This document shows, piece by piece, positions 22,101 through 30,900 of a DNA stretch of 64,000 nt. Within the stretch, counting starts at the first letter, position 1, and each line of letters starts with the position of its first letter. Both the position numbers and the translations under genes were made by a program. This DNA is from Pogona vitticeps (lineage: Eukaryota > Chordata > Lepidosauria > Squamata > Agamidae), in contig NC_135793.1 of assembly GCF_051106095.1 (NCBI RefSeq), forward strand, positions 8,361,001 through 8,425,000, written 5' to 3'. A model generated the notes under the pieces. The model ran no database searches. It was not told the DNA's origin and worked only from the letters and a program-made list of their open reading frames with translations.

Positions 22101-24551
22101 AGCACTGAAAAAGTTTCCCATATCCTCTGGTAGCCAAAAATGCCTTAAACAACCTCCCCCTTTTTTTGAGTGGTGTAGTGGGCCCAAGATATTGAAATTT
22201 CCTAGACATAGTAGTCTCCTGCACCCCCAAGAGGGCACAACAGCACTTTCTGACCAAAAACCTTGCTTAATTTAATTTTTTTTAATAGTTAGGAGAGCTT
22301 AGGTGATTGGGGCTGTGCTTCGCAATGCTTGATTGCTAATTTTCACTTAAGAAAAAAACTCAGGGAGGTCAGGGCACTTATATAACCGAAAGACGAATTG
22401 CAAATAGCTTCTTACAGTGAAGAAAAAAAGAATTAAAAATAACCATGTGACACCTTGTGGACAGTATAATATTTTCATGGACTAAAGTCTACTTTTTTCT
22501 TTCGCTCCCGGGAAGGGAGAGAAAATGCATATAAAATATTTCCCCTGACTTTGTTTCAGCAAAGATCTACTGAATCAGCTCAGCTTCTCAATATTTGGTC
22601 TCCCCTACCCCGGAAATGTCTTCTTCAATAGGCGTTTCACCTGGCCATGAAACAATTATGTAGTCATTAAGAACGTATTAATAACCATGTGTCATCAAGT
22701 TAATTCTGACTTATGGTAATCCTTTTCAGGGTTTCCTAGATAGAGAGTACTCAAAATTGGTTTCCCATTCCCTTTTTCTGGAAGTGCCCTGGGACAGTGC
22801 AGCTAGACCAAGGCCACACGGCTAGCTCTTCTCCCAGGAGGCACAAAGGGGAATCAGATTAAATAAAATATTTTTATTGTATTTTTTCTACCCGTTGCAA
22901 CCAGAGTGATTTATTACAATATGTACCATTCATTTCATCTTGTCTTACACTCTCTAACATAATATTAATCTTATCTATTCTACTTAAATCGGTGTAGATT
23001 TCATCCAGGTATAAAGAGGTTCCCATTTATTATTATCCAGTCTATCATTTAGTGCATCTGTCAAAATATCTATTTCAAAATATTTTGAGAAATGGATATT
23101 TTGAGGCCTCTTTAAAAGTGCCTCTGTGTAAACCAGACTACAGTAATCCAATCTGCATGCAACTAGATAATGTGTTGTTATAGCCAGTGCCTAATTTGCT
23201 TCTTTTGCTGTTCTATACCCATCCCTCTTCCTATTCCACTATTATTGTTATCTATGTTAGACCCGAAGGCTCCAGATGGGAGCTGTTTACCTAGAAAAAC
23301 CTCTAGGCACTTTATTCACTATTATTAAAAATACACACTGAGAGAGATGAATTGCACATAGTGGATAACATCTCCAGCAACCAACAAAATCCACAAAAGC
23401 TCATGCCACAATTTTTCTGCTCAGGCAGGAAGGGGACAAAATGGGGTCCTCCAGAAATTTATGGAGTGCAACTCCCACCATTCCTCACCATTGGCTGTGT
23501 TGCCTCCCCGTGTTAAGGAGGATTCATACAGTATTTGCTTTGAGAAAGAGAGGTTTCACAACATGTGGCATTTGGGCTTTACACTTTGCTCAGGGGCCCT
23601 CAAATTAGGAATGGGGAAATCAGAAAAGAGTTTCTGGACAACCCTCTGGATCCAACTACAGTACCGTATTCTCCTCTTATTGAATGTATTTATTATGGTT
23701 GCACCTCACTCTTTCTATATGGAACAAATGTGTTTCCTGTGACGTTATCCATCCCATTTTGTCCACCGACAAAAAAAAAGCCTGTCAGGAACCGTCTGGA
23801 TCTCCTCTGTTCCAGGATGGCAAGGTAACCACAGCAAAACCTACTCTTCCCTTCATGGTATCTCACGTTTCTCTCAAGCAGCCCAAAGCTTTGTATGTAC
23901 CTTCCCTCTCCCCATCCCCGCCACTTTGGGCCCTTTAAAGATGAAAAGGTAAGGTAAAAATATTTTAAATAAATCCAATTATTCTGGGAAACAGGGTCAG
24001 GCCGCAAGAGAAGGGCTGGTCCAAGAAGAACCAAGGAACCTCAGGGCTGAGTCCCCGATTTGGGCAAGGGCGTTTCCTCTGCCCTAGTTTGATAAGCCAA
24101 ATGTACCCGTGGAAAGCCTGGCCCCCTGCCAGATATTTTGCAGCACGACTCCCATCACCCCTTGACGGCACGGCCCTATGGCCGGGGATGATGGGAGCTG
24201 GGATCCAGCACGCCTAAAGGGCGCTGGGTTGCCGGCTTCCCCTCTCCTCGGTGCACTCTAGGGCAACTGCTGTTGTTGACCCAACTTGCACTGACAGGCA
24301 AGAAATGCCGCGAAATGCTTACAAAGGGACTCAGGTCTTCAGAGCAGCCCTGAAACGGGGAAAGGGGGGGGGGCTAGGTCGTTGCTAGGCAACAGGACAG
24401 GGCGCGGCCTGTAAAAAATACAGGGGGATAAGGGCGCCTGCGCACAGTGAAGCCTTCCGCGCGACCCCCCCCGCCCCCCCAACTCACCAAACTCGGCCAC
24501 GAGCGAGGCCAACCCGCCGTAAACGAACGGCTTCCAGCTCAAGGCGGACAT
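4080..24551 (-). CDS. SLC25A14: SLC25A14 (UCP5/BMCP1) mitochondrial carrier, nine coding exons
   Basis: Coding exons, 5' to 3' on the minus strand: 24551-24488, 20523-20376, 20154-20060, 18172-18087, 17039-16944, 12896-12772, 11296-11161, 10603-10523, 4121-4080. Their sum is 873 nt, 290 residues, with GT-AG introns and matching phases throughout. The product is a six-helix inner-membrane carrier of the uncoupling-protein branch; the human orthologue is reported to carry inorganic anions such as sulfate and thiosulfate. Seen: the three carrier signatures PVDLTK (residues 25-30), PTDVLK and PVDVVR, one per repeat. Exon 5 ([19 protein letters not shown]) and exon 7 ([14 protein letters not shown]) match SLC25A14 rather than its paralogue SLC25A30. 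The start MSALSWKPF corresponds to the short human isoform without the N-terminal extension. The last codons, [13 protein letters not shown]-stop, sit 6.4 kb downstream of exon 8, beyond an LTR element. Confidence 0.95.
4500..5020 (+). repeat. 5' LTR of the Ty3/Gypsy element
   Basis: 521 bp, starts TGTTACATAC and ends TTTGTCACA. It carries a TATATATA stretch (likely core promoter) and AATAAA within TTTTAAATAAACC (likely polyadenylation signal). Confidence 0.95.
5420..6037 (+). other. Gag-like coiled-coil frame of the LTR element (fossil)
   Basis: About 205 residues, mostly charged heptad-like sequence rich in E, K, R and Q, as in gag-region proteins of vertebrate Gypsy elements. Part of the 4500-9545 element. 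Confidence 0.6.
6101..8752 (+). other. Pol-like frame of the LTR element: zinc knuckle, integrase, RNase H (fossil)
   Basis: Visible in order: the CCHC knuckle [14 protein letters not shown], the integrase HHCC finger (ending CDVCQR), the integrase core (GVDIVGPLP, later [14 protein letters not shown]), then a reverse-transcriptase connection and RNase H region ([31 protein letters not shown]). Integrase stands upstream of the RNase H part, which is unusual for Ty3/Gypsy. The usual complete set is not present. Confidence 0.8.
9025..9545 (+). repeat. 3' LTR of the Ty3/Gypsy element
   Basis: 521 bp, near-identical to the 5' LTR and preceded by the polypurine tract. Followed directly by the CATGG target duplication. 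Confidence 0.95.
9815..10436 (-). mobile_element. CR1-like LINE reverse-transcriptase fragment
   Basis: Reading the minus strand gives pieces of a CR1 ORF2: [44 protein letters not shown] (the YxDD-type active site as FVDD) and DKCKVLHLG. Several stops and frame changes interrupt it, so it is an old dead fragment. It lies in intron 8 of SLC25A14. Confidence 0.85.
10523..10603 (-). CDS. SLC25A14: SLC25A14 coding exon 8
   Basis: Codes [20 protein letters not shown] and then LGPWNII. The exon closes at ATT|GTATCC, a weak but GT-type donor. Reading on gives a short unrelated tail ([13 protein letters not shown]) and a stop at 10481. I read that as intron, because the true conserved tail is at 4080-4121 in the same phase. 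Confidence 0.88.
10911..10964. repeat. (TATG)n then (CATG)n microsatellite
   Basis: About seven TATG units that pass into five or six CATG units. Alternating purine/pyrimidine. In intron 7 of SLC25A14. Confidence 0.95.
11161..11296 (-). CDS. SLC25A14: SLC25A14 coding exon 7
   Basis: Codes [20 protein letters not shown] through [10 protein letters not shown], including the third carrier signature PVDVVR. Acceptor GTCTAG, donor AAG|GTAAAA, phase 2 to 0. Confidence 0.95.
11532..12119. mobile_element. pogo/Tigger-type MITE, copy 1
   Basis: Begins CAGTGGTGCCTCGATTTACG and ends with the inverted GCACCACTT, flanked by TA on both sides. Internal GTCGTAAGTCGAAGC-like repeats are typical. The longest copy (588 bp), with an internal section the others lack. 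In intron 6 of SLC25A14. Confidence 0.85.
12772..12896 (-). CDS. SLC25A14: SLC25A14 coding exon 6
   Basis: Codes [18 protein letters not shown] through DTVLTHF, helix 4 and the following loop. Acceptor TTGACAG, donor TTTAT|GTGAGT, phase 0 to 2. Confidence 0.93.
13372..14091 (+). mobile_element. 5'-truncated L1 LINE (ORF2 C-terminus) with target duplication
   Basis: Codes the C-terminal part of L1 ORF2: [19 protein letters not shown], then [12 protein letters not shown] and later [16 protein letters not shown]. An A-rich tail ends it. A 16-bp duplication AAAATTCTAGCAGCAT flanks it at 13356-13371 and 14092-14107. In intron 5 of SLC25A14. Confidence 0.92.
15811..16091. mobile_element. MITE with GTTTCCCCGAAAATAAG inverted ends
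   Basis: Left end TTGTTTCCCCGAAAATAAG, right end CTTATTTTCGGGGAAACAC. Internal AATAAGCCCTA repeats. Non-autonomous DNA transposon; superfamily not determined. In intron 5 of SLC25A14. Confidence 0.8.
16944..17039 (-). CDS. SLC25A14: SLC25A14 coding exon 5
   Basis: Exactly 32 codons, [13 protein letters not shown] through EGTRGLWR. Acceptor TTTCTAG, donor GG|GTAAGG, phase 0 to 0. The [10 protein letters not shown] wording separates this gene from SLC25A30. Confidence 0.93.
18087..18172 (-). CDS. SLC25A14: SLC25A14 coding exon 4
   Basis: Codes [15 protein letters not shown] through ANPTDVLK: helix 3 and the second carrier signature. Acceptor TTGCAG, donor AAG|GTAAGA, phase 1 to 0. Found by reading the minus strand; its open frame is too short to stand out. 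Confidence 0.93.
19484..19896. mobile_element. pogo/Tigger-type MITE, copy 2
   Basis: CAGTGGTGCCCCGCTTGACG ... GTGAGGCACCACTG with TA on both sides, 413 bp. A 30-bp inverted repeat of non-MITE sequence brackets it (19455-19484 and 19920-19949). In intron 3 of SLC25A14. Confidence 0.88.
20060..20154 (-). CDS. SLC25A14: SLC25A14 coding exon 3
   Basis: Codes [17 protein letters not shown] through KRLFVDRLE, helix 2. Donor GAAG|GTACGT, phase 2 to 1. Confidence 0.95.
20376..20523 (-). CDS. SLC25A14: SLC25A14 coding exon 2
   Basis: Codes [16 protein letters not shown] through [15 protein letters not shown]. It carries the first carrier signature PVDLTK and the matrix loop. Acceptor ...CACTTGTAG, donor TCTGG|GTAAC, phase 1 to 2. 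Confidence 0.95.
20995..21236 (+). mobile_element. Sauria-type tRNA SINE, copy 1
   Basis: tRNA-like head GCTGGATAGCTCAGTAG (A box) and GGGAGTTCAATTCC (B box), then a body CCTTGGGCAAGCTGC, and a tail GAATTGACTTGACAGCACAT plus ATG repeats. In intron 1 of SLC25A14. Confidence 0.9.
22684..22857 (-). mobile_element. Sauria-type tRNA SINE, copy 2 (partial)
   Basis: Reverse orientation: TCATCAAGTTAATTCTGAC tail, AGAGAGTACTC and AAGGCCACACGGCTAGCTC body. The tRNA head is largely missing. In intron 1 of SLC25A14. Confidence 0.8.
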
Positions 24552-25100
24552 AGCGGAGGCGCGGGGGGGGGCGGCTGGAGGGGCCCCCTCCTGCCCAGAA
24601 GCGGCTCTGCCTGCCTTCTCCGGCCTTCCGGGGCGCTCCTCTTTCTTCAGCTGAGGGAAAGCCTGCGCTCGAGGAAGCCGCCGGTAAAGCCCTCAGAATA
24701 TTTAAAGTATGAGAAGGTGGGGGGGAGGGGGGAAAGGGGAGGGTTCTGCTGCCGGCTTCCTCGGTAATGCGCCGGCGTGCTGCGACGTTTGTGATTGGAG
24801 GAGCCAGTGGCGTCTGAGGGGAGCGGAACGGGGCTCGTCTAGCGAATGGCCAAGAAGAGGAAGCGGCCAAGCGCCGCCCTCGCGTTACGTCGCAGGCGCA
24901 AGCCCCGCCCCCGTGGAGGACCCGAAAGGAGGAGGGCTTGGGAGCTCCTGCCGGCCAGGTGCTTGGCACGTGCCGAGGGCGGCCCGACCCGGACCCGGGC
25001 CCCGCCTCCTCGGCCCGCCCCTTGGGATAGCTGGGCATGCGCATGACGAAAGGCTCTTCTTCGGGGCTTCTGGCAAGCCGCCTTCGACTCCAGTTGCAGA
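24350..25100. promoter_or_regulatory. SLC25A14: CpG-rich promoter region of SLC25A14
   Basis: Very GC-rich, CpG-dense block around the SLC25A14 start codon. Long homopolymeric G and C runs lie on both sides. It holds an NRF-1-like motif just inside intron 1 (24433-24444, minus-strand TGCGCAGGCGCC). A partial one (ATGCGCATGA) lies near 25035. No TATA box is obvious. A divergent plus-strand transcript could also start here, but no convincing gene follows. Confidence 0.6.
24488..24551 (-). CDS. SLC25A14: SLC25A14 coding exon 1
   Basis: Codes [13 protein letters not shown] and on to EFG, the start of helix 1. Ends in phase 1 at a TTTG|GTGAGT donor. The ATG sits inside a GC- and CpG-rich block. 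Confidence 0.93.
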
Positions 25101-25463
25101 CTTGGCGGGCTGGAGTGCCAGCAACCGAAGGGACTCCCTCGGCTTCCTTTAGGCTTGGTGGCTAGGAGACGTCAAGTCGCTTCCGAGTCCCGGGAATGAA
25201 TGCGCGATCTCCCAAAAGGTCCCGCTCAGCTCTTGCAGACTCAAGCCCGTGGCTTCCTTAAGGGAGTCAACCCATCTTATATTGCGTCTTTCTCCTTTCC
25301 TGCTGGCTTCTACTCCCCCCCCCCCCGGATTACTCTCTTTTCCAGACAATCCGGTCTTCTCAAAGTAGAACAGACTCAGCTCCAACATCTTTGCCCCCGG
25401 GAGATATTGTAGTTCATAGGAGGTTTGTTCTACACTGACTGGATGATGGGGTAGATGATGGCA

Positions 25464-25640
25464 CTCCTGTTCACCCAGAACAACCAGCCTATGTAGCCTT
25501 GGGCAAGCTGCATGGTCCCAGGGTGACCCCAGAAGAAGGGAGTGGAAAACCCCTTTTGAGTAAGCCAATAACTGAAGAGACCCTAGAAAGGGTTGCCAGA
25601 AGTTGGGAGTTGACAGGATGGCACATCGTTATTGTCTGTT
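25464..25640 (+). mobile_element. Sauria-type tRNA SINE, copy 3 (partial)
   Basis: Body TAGCCTTGGGCAAGCTGC and tail GTTGACAGGATGGCACATCG. No clear tRNA head. Between SLC25A14 and RBMX2. Confidence 0.75.
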
Positions 25641-26914
25641 ACCTGACGTAGTTGACAGGGTGATGGGAGGAGGGCTCAGGAAATCTAGGCTCAAATTCAC
25701 CCATGGTAACTCATAGGGTGTGTGCATGGATCTGATAAAACCACTCCTTAAGCATCTCACTTATCTTGAAAGCCCCCCTTAGGCTTGTTCTAAGAGTTCA
25801 AACAAGAGAGGGCTTAGCACACAGGTGCAGCTATCCAGATTGCAACACCTCCATATTCACCCCTGGCTATACTGGCTAGGTCTGATGGGAGCTGCATCCC
25901 AATGGTATCTGGAGGAACAGCCCTTCATTAGAATGGAAGACGGGTCACTTGCTAAATGCCTGTTGTCATAGACAGCTGTCCTATAAGAAACGTGGTATGA
26001 GCTGTGCAGTTGGGGGTAATAAACTGGAGTGGGATGGCATTTAAATGGTCTTAGCCACATTTTAAGCCAGACTTCTAGTGTGATGCAGGAGGTTAGGCGC
26101 TAGAAAGACAGGCCATGGGTTTCGTAATGTTTCTTGCCACACAGGCCTTTTGTTGGCACTGAGCTTTTCTGTGCCCATAAAACCCTGGCTACTTCCATTC
26201 CCCAAATAATCAGCCTGTGCTTTAATACATGACTATCAATAAAATCCAAGTCTTATGTTGGTGGAAGTGGGGTTTTTGTACATGATTGGCCACAGCTATT
26301 TCAATAACCCTTCTGATTAGCACAACAATGATAAATATAATTAATATAGCTTAGTGGTTTTTAGTATCTGGCTGAGGAGCCACATGATAGGGGCTTGAGT
26401 CCCCACTGTCCTGCCCTGACAAGGGCTGGACTTGATCATCCATAATGTGAATAATATTTTAAGTAGGGCCCTTTACCCCCTCTGTAGTTCTAAGATTACT
26501 ATTATTCTAATATTACATCTAAATAGCATGATAATTTGTTCCTGCTTTTGCTTGGAGCGAGGCTTGTCCTCCAAAAAACTGGTTTCCAAAACAGGAAATA
26601 TCCAGCAGAAGGAGCTTTACAATACTGGGTAGGGAAACCATACAGAACGTAGGTATATACAAAAACTTCACGTTAAGTAGGCAACACTCCTCTAGCCATT
26701 ACCCCAGGAGGTGGTGGTTCGGGTTGTTCTGCCATTTTTCCAAGTTCTGAAATGCATGTCACTTTTGACCTAGGCTCTGGTGTTTACATTGCTTGAATCA
26801 ACAAGTAGTATCCAAACACACACACACACAAAACCATGCATCAGGCATGTGAGCGTTGCGTACAGTGGCCTCTCTGGGAGTAAACTCATGCATGTAATGA
26901 CACTTCAAATTAGA
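25641..26914. other. Intergenic region between SLC25A14 and RBMX2
   Basis: No gene seen. Only an (AC)n run near 26817-26829 and scattered A/T-rich DNA. Confidence 0.5.
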
Positions 26915-26920
26915 TTTATT
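26915..26920 (-). terminator. Probable RBMX2 polyadenylation signal (AATAAA)
   Basis: First minus-strand AATAAA after the RBMX2 stop, about 290 nt downstream. Confidence 0.5.
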
Positions 26921-27206
26921 GTCTCTAGCCTTGAAGGCAAGCATTCATCTATAAGCGCTCTTTTCTGTTAAAAAAACCTCCCGACAAGATGAAAGCAGGC
27001 TTTCAGCACCTTAATACTTGGCTCTGCTCCTTCCGCTCCTCTTTCCAGAAGACCAACCATGTGCTCCTGCCTCCCAAGATTCCAGGTGGGTCTGCTGGGG
27101 CACCTCCTTCACTTCCCCCCCCCGCCAATGTTGGGGGTCTGGCAATTAAGGCCACCATGTTCTTTGTGTCTGTTTTCATTTATAAGGGTGGAACAGGCCA
27201 GGCGGC

Positions 27207-27622
27207 TTAGTAGCGGCTGGAGGACTTCTTCTCCCAGGAAGGCTTGTCTCTCGTCTCCCTCTGGTCCCGTGACTTTCTGCTTTCAGCTTCGTGGATCCTC
27301 TCTTTAGAAGAATCTGCCTTCTTGTGCTTCTCCTCGCTGCGTGATGTTCTTAGTTCTTGCCTTGCCCTCTCTGGACCCCCTTCTCGAAACCTCTCCGTCA
27401 CATGCGCATGCTTGGGCTCGGGGTCTTGGTGCCTCCAGCTTGCATGTTTGTGCCCAGATGTGCTGCTCCAGGCTGTCTGACTTGCGCTCGCATACCGCTC
27501 ATAGCCTGGGTCATCCTTTTCTACTTTGATCTTGGTTTTAGAAGGTGGTGCCTCTGTAAGTGGTTCAACTTTTATGCATTTCTGATGCTCTCTCTTTTCT
27601 TTCTTTTTCTTCTTACGTTTCT
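27207..27622 (-). CDS. RBMX2: RBMX2 terminal coding exon 6
   Basis: Codes the K/R/E-rich tail: [42 protein letters not shown] and so on to EKKSSSRY-stop. Acceptor TTATTTAAAG. Low-complexity and diverged from human, so identity rests on phase, position and composition. Confidence 0.85.
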
Positions 27623-27964
27623 CTTTAAATAAATCAAAAACAGAGAGATCAGTTGCAACTCTATAAATCCCTTCATTATCTCTGATCTTTAATGACTAGC
27701 TAATGGTTGTATTCCGCAGTCTTTCAGCTGACCACAAGACTCTTCTTCCTAGCATGATATTTACTTTTTTAGTTACATGGACGCAATCTTAATCCAATAA
27801 GTTTTTCAAACATTATTTTATCTCCCCCTTATTTATTGAGCAGATACTATTGCTTTTTTTTGCCTACGAAAATATTTCTTCCACTTCCTCAAATAACTGG
27901 AAATAACAATTTATATCCCACCCAGAGTGGTCGACCAGACCAGATGGGCGGGATATAAATCAAA

Positions 27965-27995
<31 letters not shown>

Positions 27996-30900
27996 AATAA
28001 AACAAATTAGCAAACTGCAAAGAATAACTGCTCATCTATTTCACTTTATATTGAAGTCAGTTTTAATATAATGTTTAAAAAATTAAAAAGCCTGATTTTT
28101 CTTCTCTCTACTTCCTTCACCCACACAATCCCCAAGCACTTTGATTAATCCAGATCCAAACCTGTCATAGGATAGCTACTTTACAGCCGATACTAATGAA
28201 GTAAAAAGTTCCAAAAACCAAGAATAACAGAAAAAGTGATATGACTCCAGACTTTCCCGGATGGTTTACCACTGTCTTGCACCATTCCTCTCTAGGAAAC
28301 AGGAGGTCACTGCTAAACCTGGACTCTTCTAATAGGCTTAAAAGGTGACAAACAGAATTAATGGTCTCACCCTTTTTATGCTTCTTCACCTCCACCTCAT
28401 TATCTTCAGAAGATTCAGATGAACTTGGAGGAGGAGTTTTCGAACCACATCCTTTTTCCCGGAGTGTTTTTGTAACTTCATCAATGTCCTCAGAGTCTTT
28501 TGGTGGGCGATAGTTAGCTACATGGTCCACACGGATAGTCCTTCCCTTTATCTGTAGAAGCAGAAGCATTGCAGTTATGGAACAAACATGTTTTATAACT
28601 CTCAACCTTCCTCTCTCCATTCTTTGGTGCTATACAGAAGGGAAACTCAAACAGCAAAGTAGGAGTCTATCTTGAAAGACATTAAGAAGCCAGAGAAAAT
28701 AGTTTGATAAATCCTTTTGAGTGCTATTGAAAAACAATTTCAGCAGCTATAAGCTGAGAAACTGAGGTTTAAAATCACTGGGGAGGCAGAATTTCCTTAC
28801 TTGTGACTCCACAAAAATGGAATATTTATTTATTTATTTATTTATTTACAATATTTTTAGCCGCACCATTGCCAGTGGCTTCTGGGCGGCGTACAACATT
28901 AAAACCTAAAAACATTAAAAACATTTTAAGAAACAGTATAAAATACCATATATTAAAATATTTCTTAAAACTATACTTCCTGTGTTCGTTCTAAAACATA
29001 AAAATAATCCTGCAGAATTTATGAAGGCAGCAGCTACCACAGCAATTACAGGAAGCCACTAACCTGAAGATCACTTGGTGATTTCTGCTTTAAACAACTT
29101 TACTGATGAGGTTTTGCCCCTAAAATATTGGGCGTGGGGCAAGGGCTGCTAATACAAATATAGAAATCTTCCAAAGTATGTTCCTATTTTTAGCCTCACA
29201 ATAGGTATTCTTCTGCTTTCTTCAAAAGCCAACCTGGTCTATCTTCAGTTGCAGCCAGAATGGGCTTAATCTACTTGAAACACTGGTGAAGAGACAATAG
29301 AGGACACTTCCCTTAATAAAGACTGCCTAGCTGGAACACCTAAGAGTTGATGGCAGGGCACAAAAATGCTTAAAAACTCAGAAGAGCTATGATCTAGGAG
29401 TTGCACATTTTCTGGCAACTGACTGAGAAAACAAGATTTTTGATCATGAGACTTGGGTTTATACCACAGTTAGTAAACTACAGTATATACAATTTTCTTG
29501 GTGGTGTTCCATGATTAAATATCATAATATGAAAGCTTGTGTTCTATCATTGAATTTCCCCCAGGTACAGAGTTTTTAAATGAACATTTCAGGTCATACA
29601 TACATTTTGAAAGAAAATATCTTCATATCCCACAGGAAGTGAAAAACTTCCCTTTGGGGTGTACTCAAGCAGTAAGTAACCCATTAACAACTATTCTCTT
29701 GTAGTTTATTTATTGTCTGATCATAGATAAAAACAATCTTATTGCTGTTGGGTTTTATTTTAGTGTGCTATAAACTGCTCAGAAAAGTGTGTTCCACTAA
29801 GGGAGCGGTATATACATTAAATAAATAAATAAAATAATATTCTGACTACTGTATGTGAATACTAGAATAAGATTTCTGTTGCACATCCTGCCACAATTAT
29901 AGATTTTAAAAAATCACAGGCTATTATAGTACTAGTTCTGTATTATTTTAGAGGTGACAGCGCAGTTGATAGAAAACTGACTACTCTGATCAAAATCTAT
30001 AGATGTTTCTATTTCATTTTACTTATATCAAACCATTGTTTTAGATGTTTAATGGATGTACTAATTTTTACTTCTGTGTTTACATCCAACAAATTAAGCC
30101 CCTCTTTTACAGATTTTGTAGCTATGGGAAGGCCCATGACCACGTACAATACTGTTTTCTCAACCCATTGCATTTGTTTTGATTCCGACTAAAGAGTCTC
30201 TTCTGCTGGCAGGGCCATTTTAATGTGCAGATCTGATATGTTTTATCAGCTTTCTGCTTCTTAGTTTCAATGACATATTGCAGGGTTTCTACTTCTGAAT
30301 TACAGTATATCTTATTGTTTTAACTGTATTTGTACATTCTCCTGTTATCCATTAGGATGAAGGGGTTTAATTATGTGTTAAATAAACAGGCATTTAAAAC
30401 TGATGTTCCTTTTCTGCCCCAACTCTAAGAGTTTTCCTAGAAACTCAATTGCTGTATCTGTCAACACACTTTAGGGTCCCTACACTTCATTTTCAGCAAG
30501 AAGGCATACACCATCCCATCCTGAGTAGCCAAACAAAGCAAAGAGAGTGCCCAGATCTCTGTATGCTACCAGTTATTACACTGACCTTTATCCCATTGAA
30601 ATTATCAACTGCAAGAATGGTGCTTCGCTGGTCTTCATAGCAAATGAAGGAAAAACCTTTGGATTTACCAGTCTTCTTGTCACGGACCAGGTTTATATTC
30701 ACAATTTCCCCGTATCTGAAGGGGGGCGAGACATTACGAGAGTTTTGCTTTCTTGCTTGAAAAATGTTTAAAGCCAAGAAGGACACAGTTAAAGCAGGGA
30801 TGTATCAAGAAAATGCAAGTGCGGAAGTATATGATTTTAAACCATGCAAATGTAAGACAGGGAGATACATTATGTAAAAAGGGAACAATCCATTCCCTAG

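Noticed and set aside
24846-25046. Plus-strand frame starting MAKKRKRPSAALALRRRR, divergent from SLC25A14
   Set aside because: Short, GC-driven, no recognisable domain and no clear downstream exon. A promoter-associated transcript cannot be excluded.
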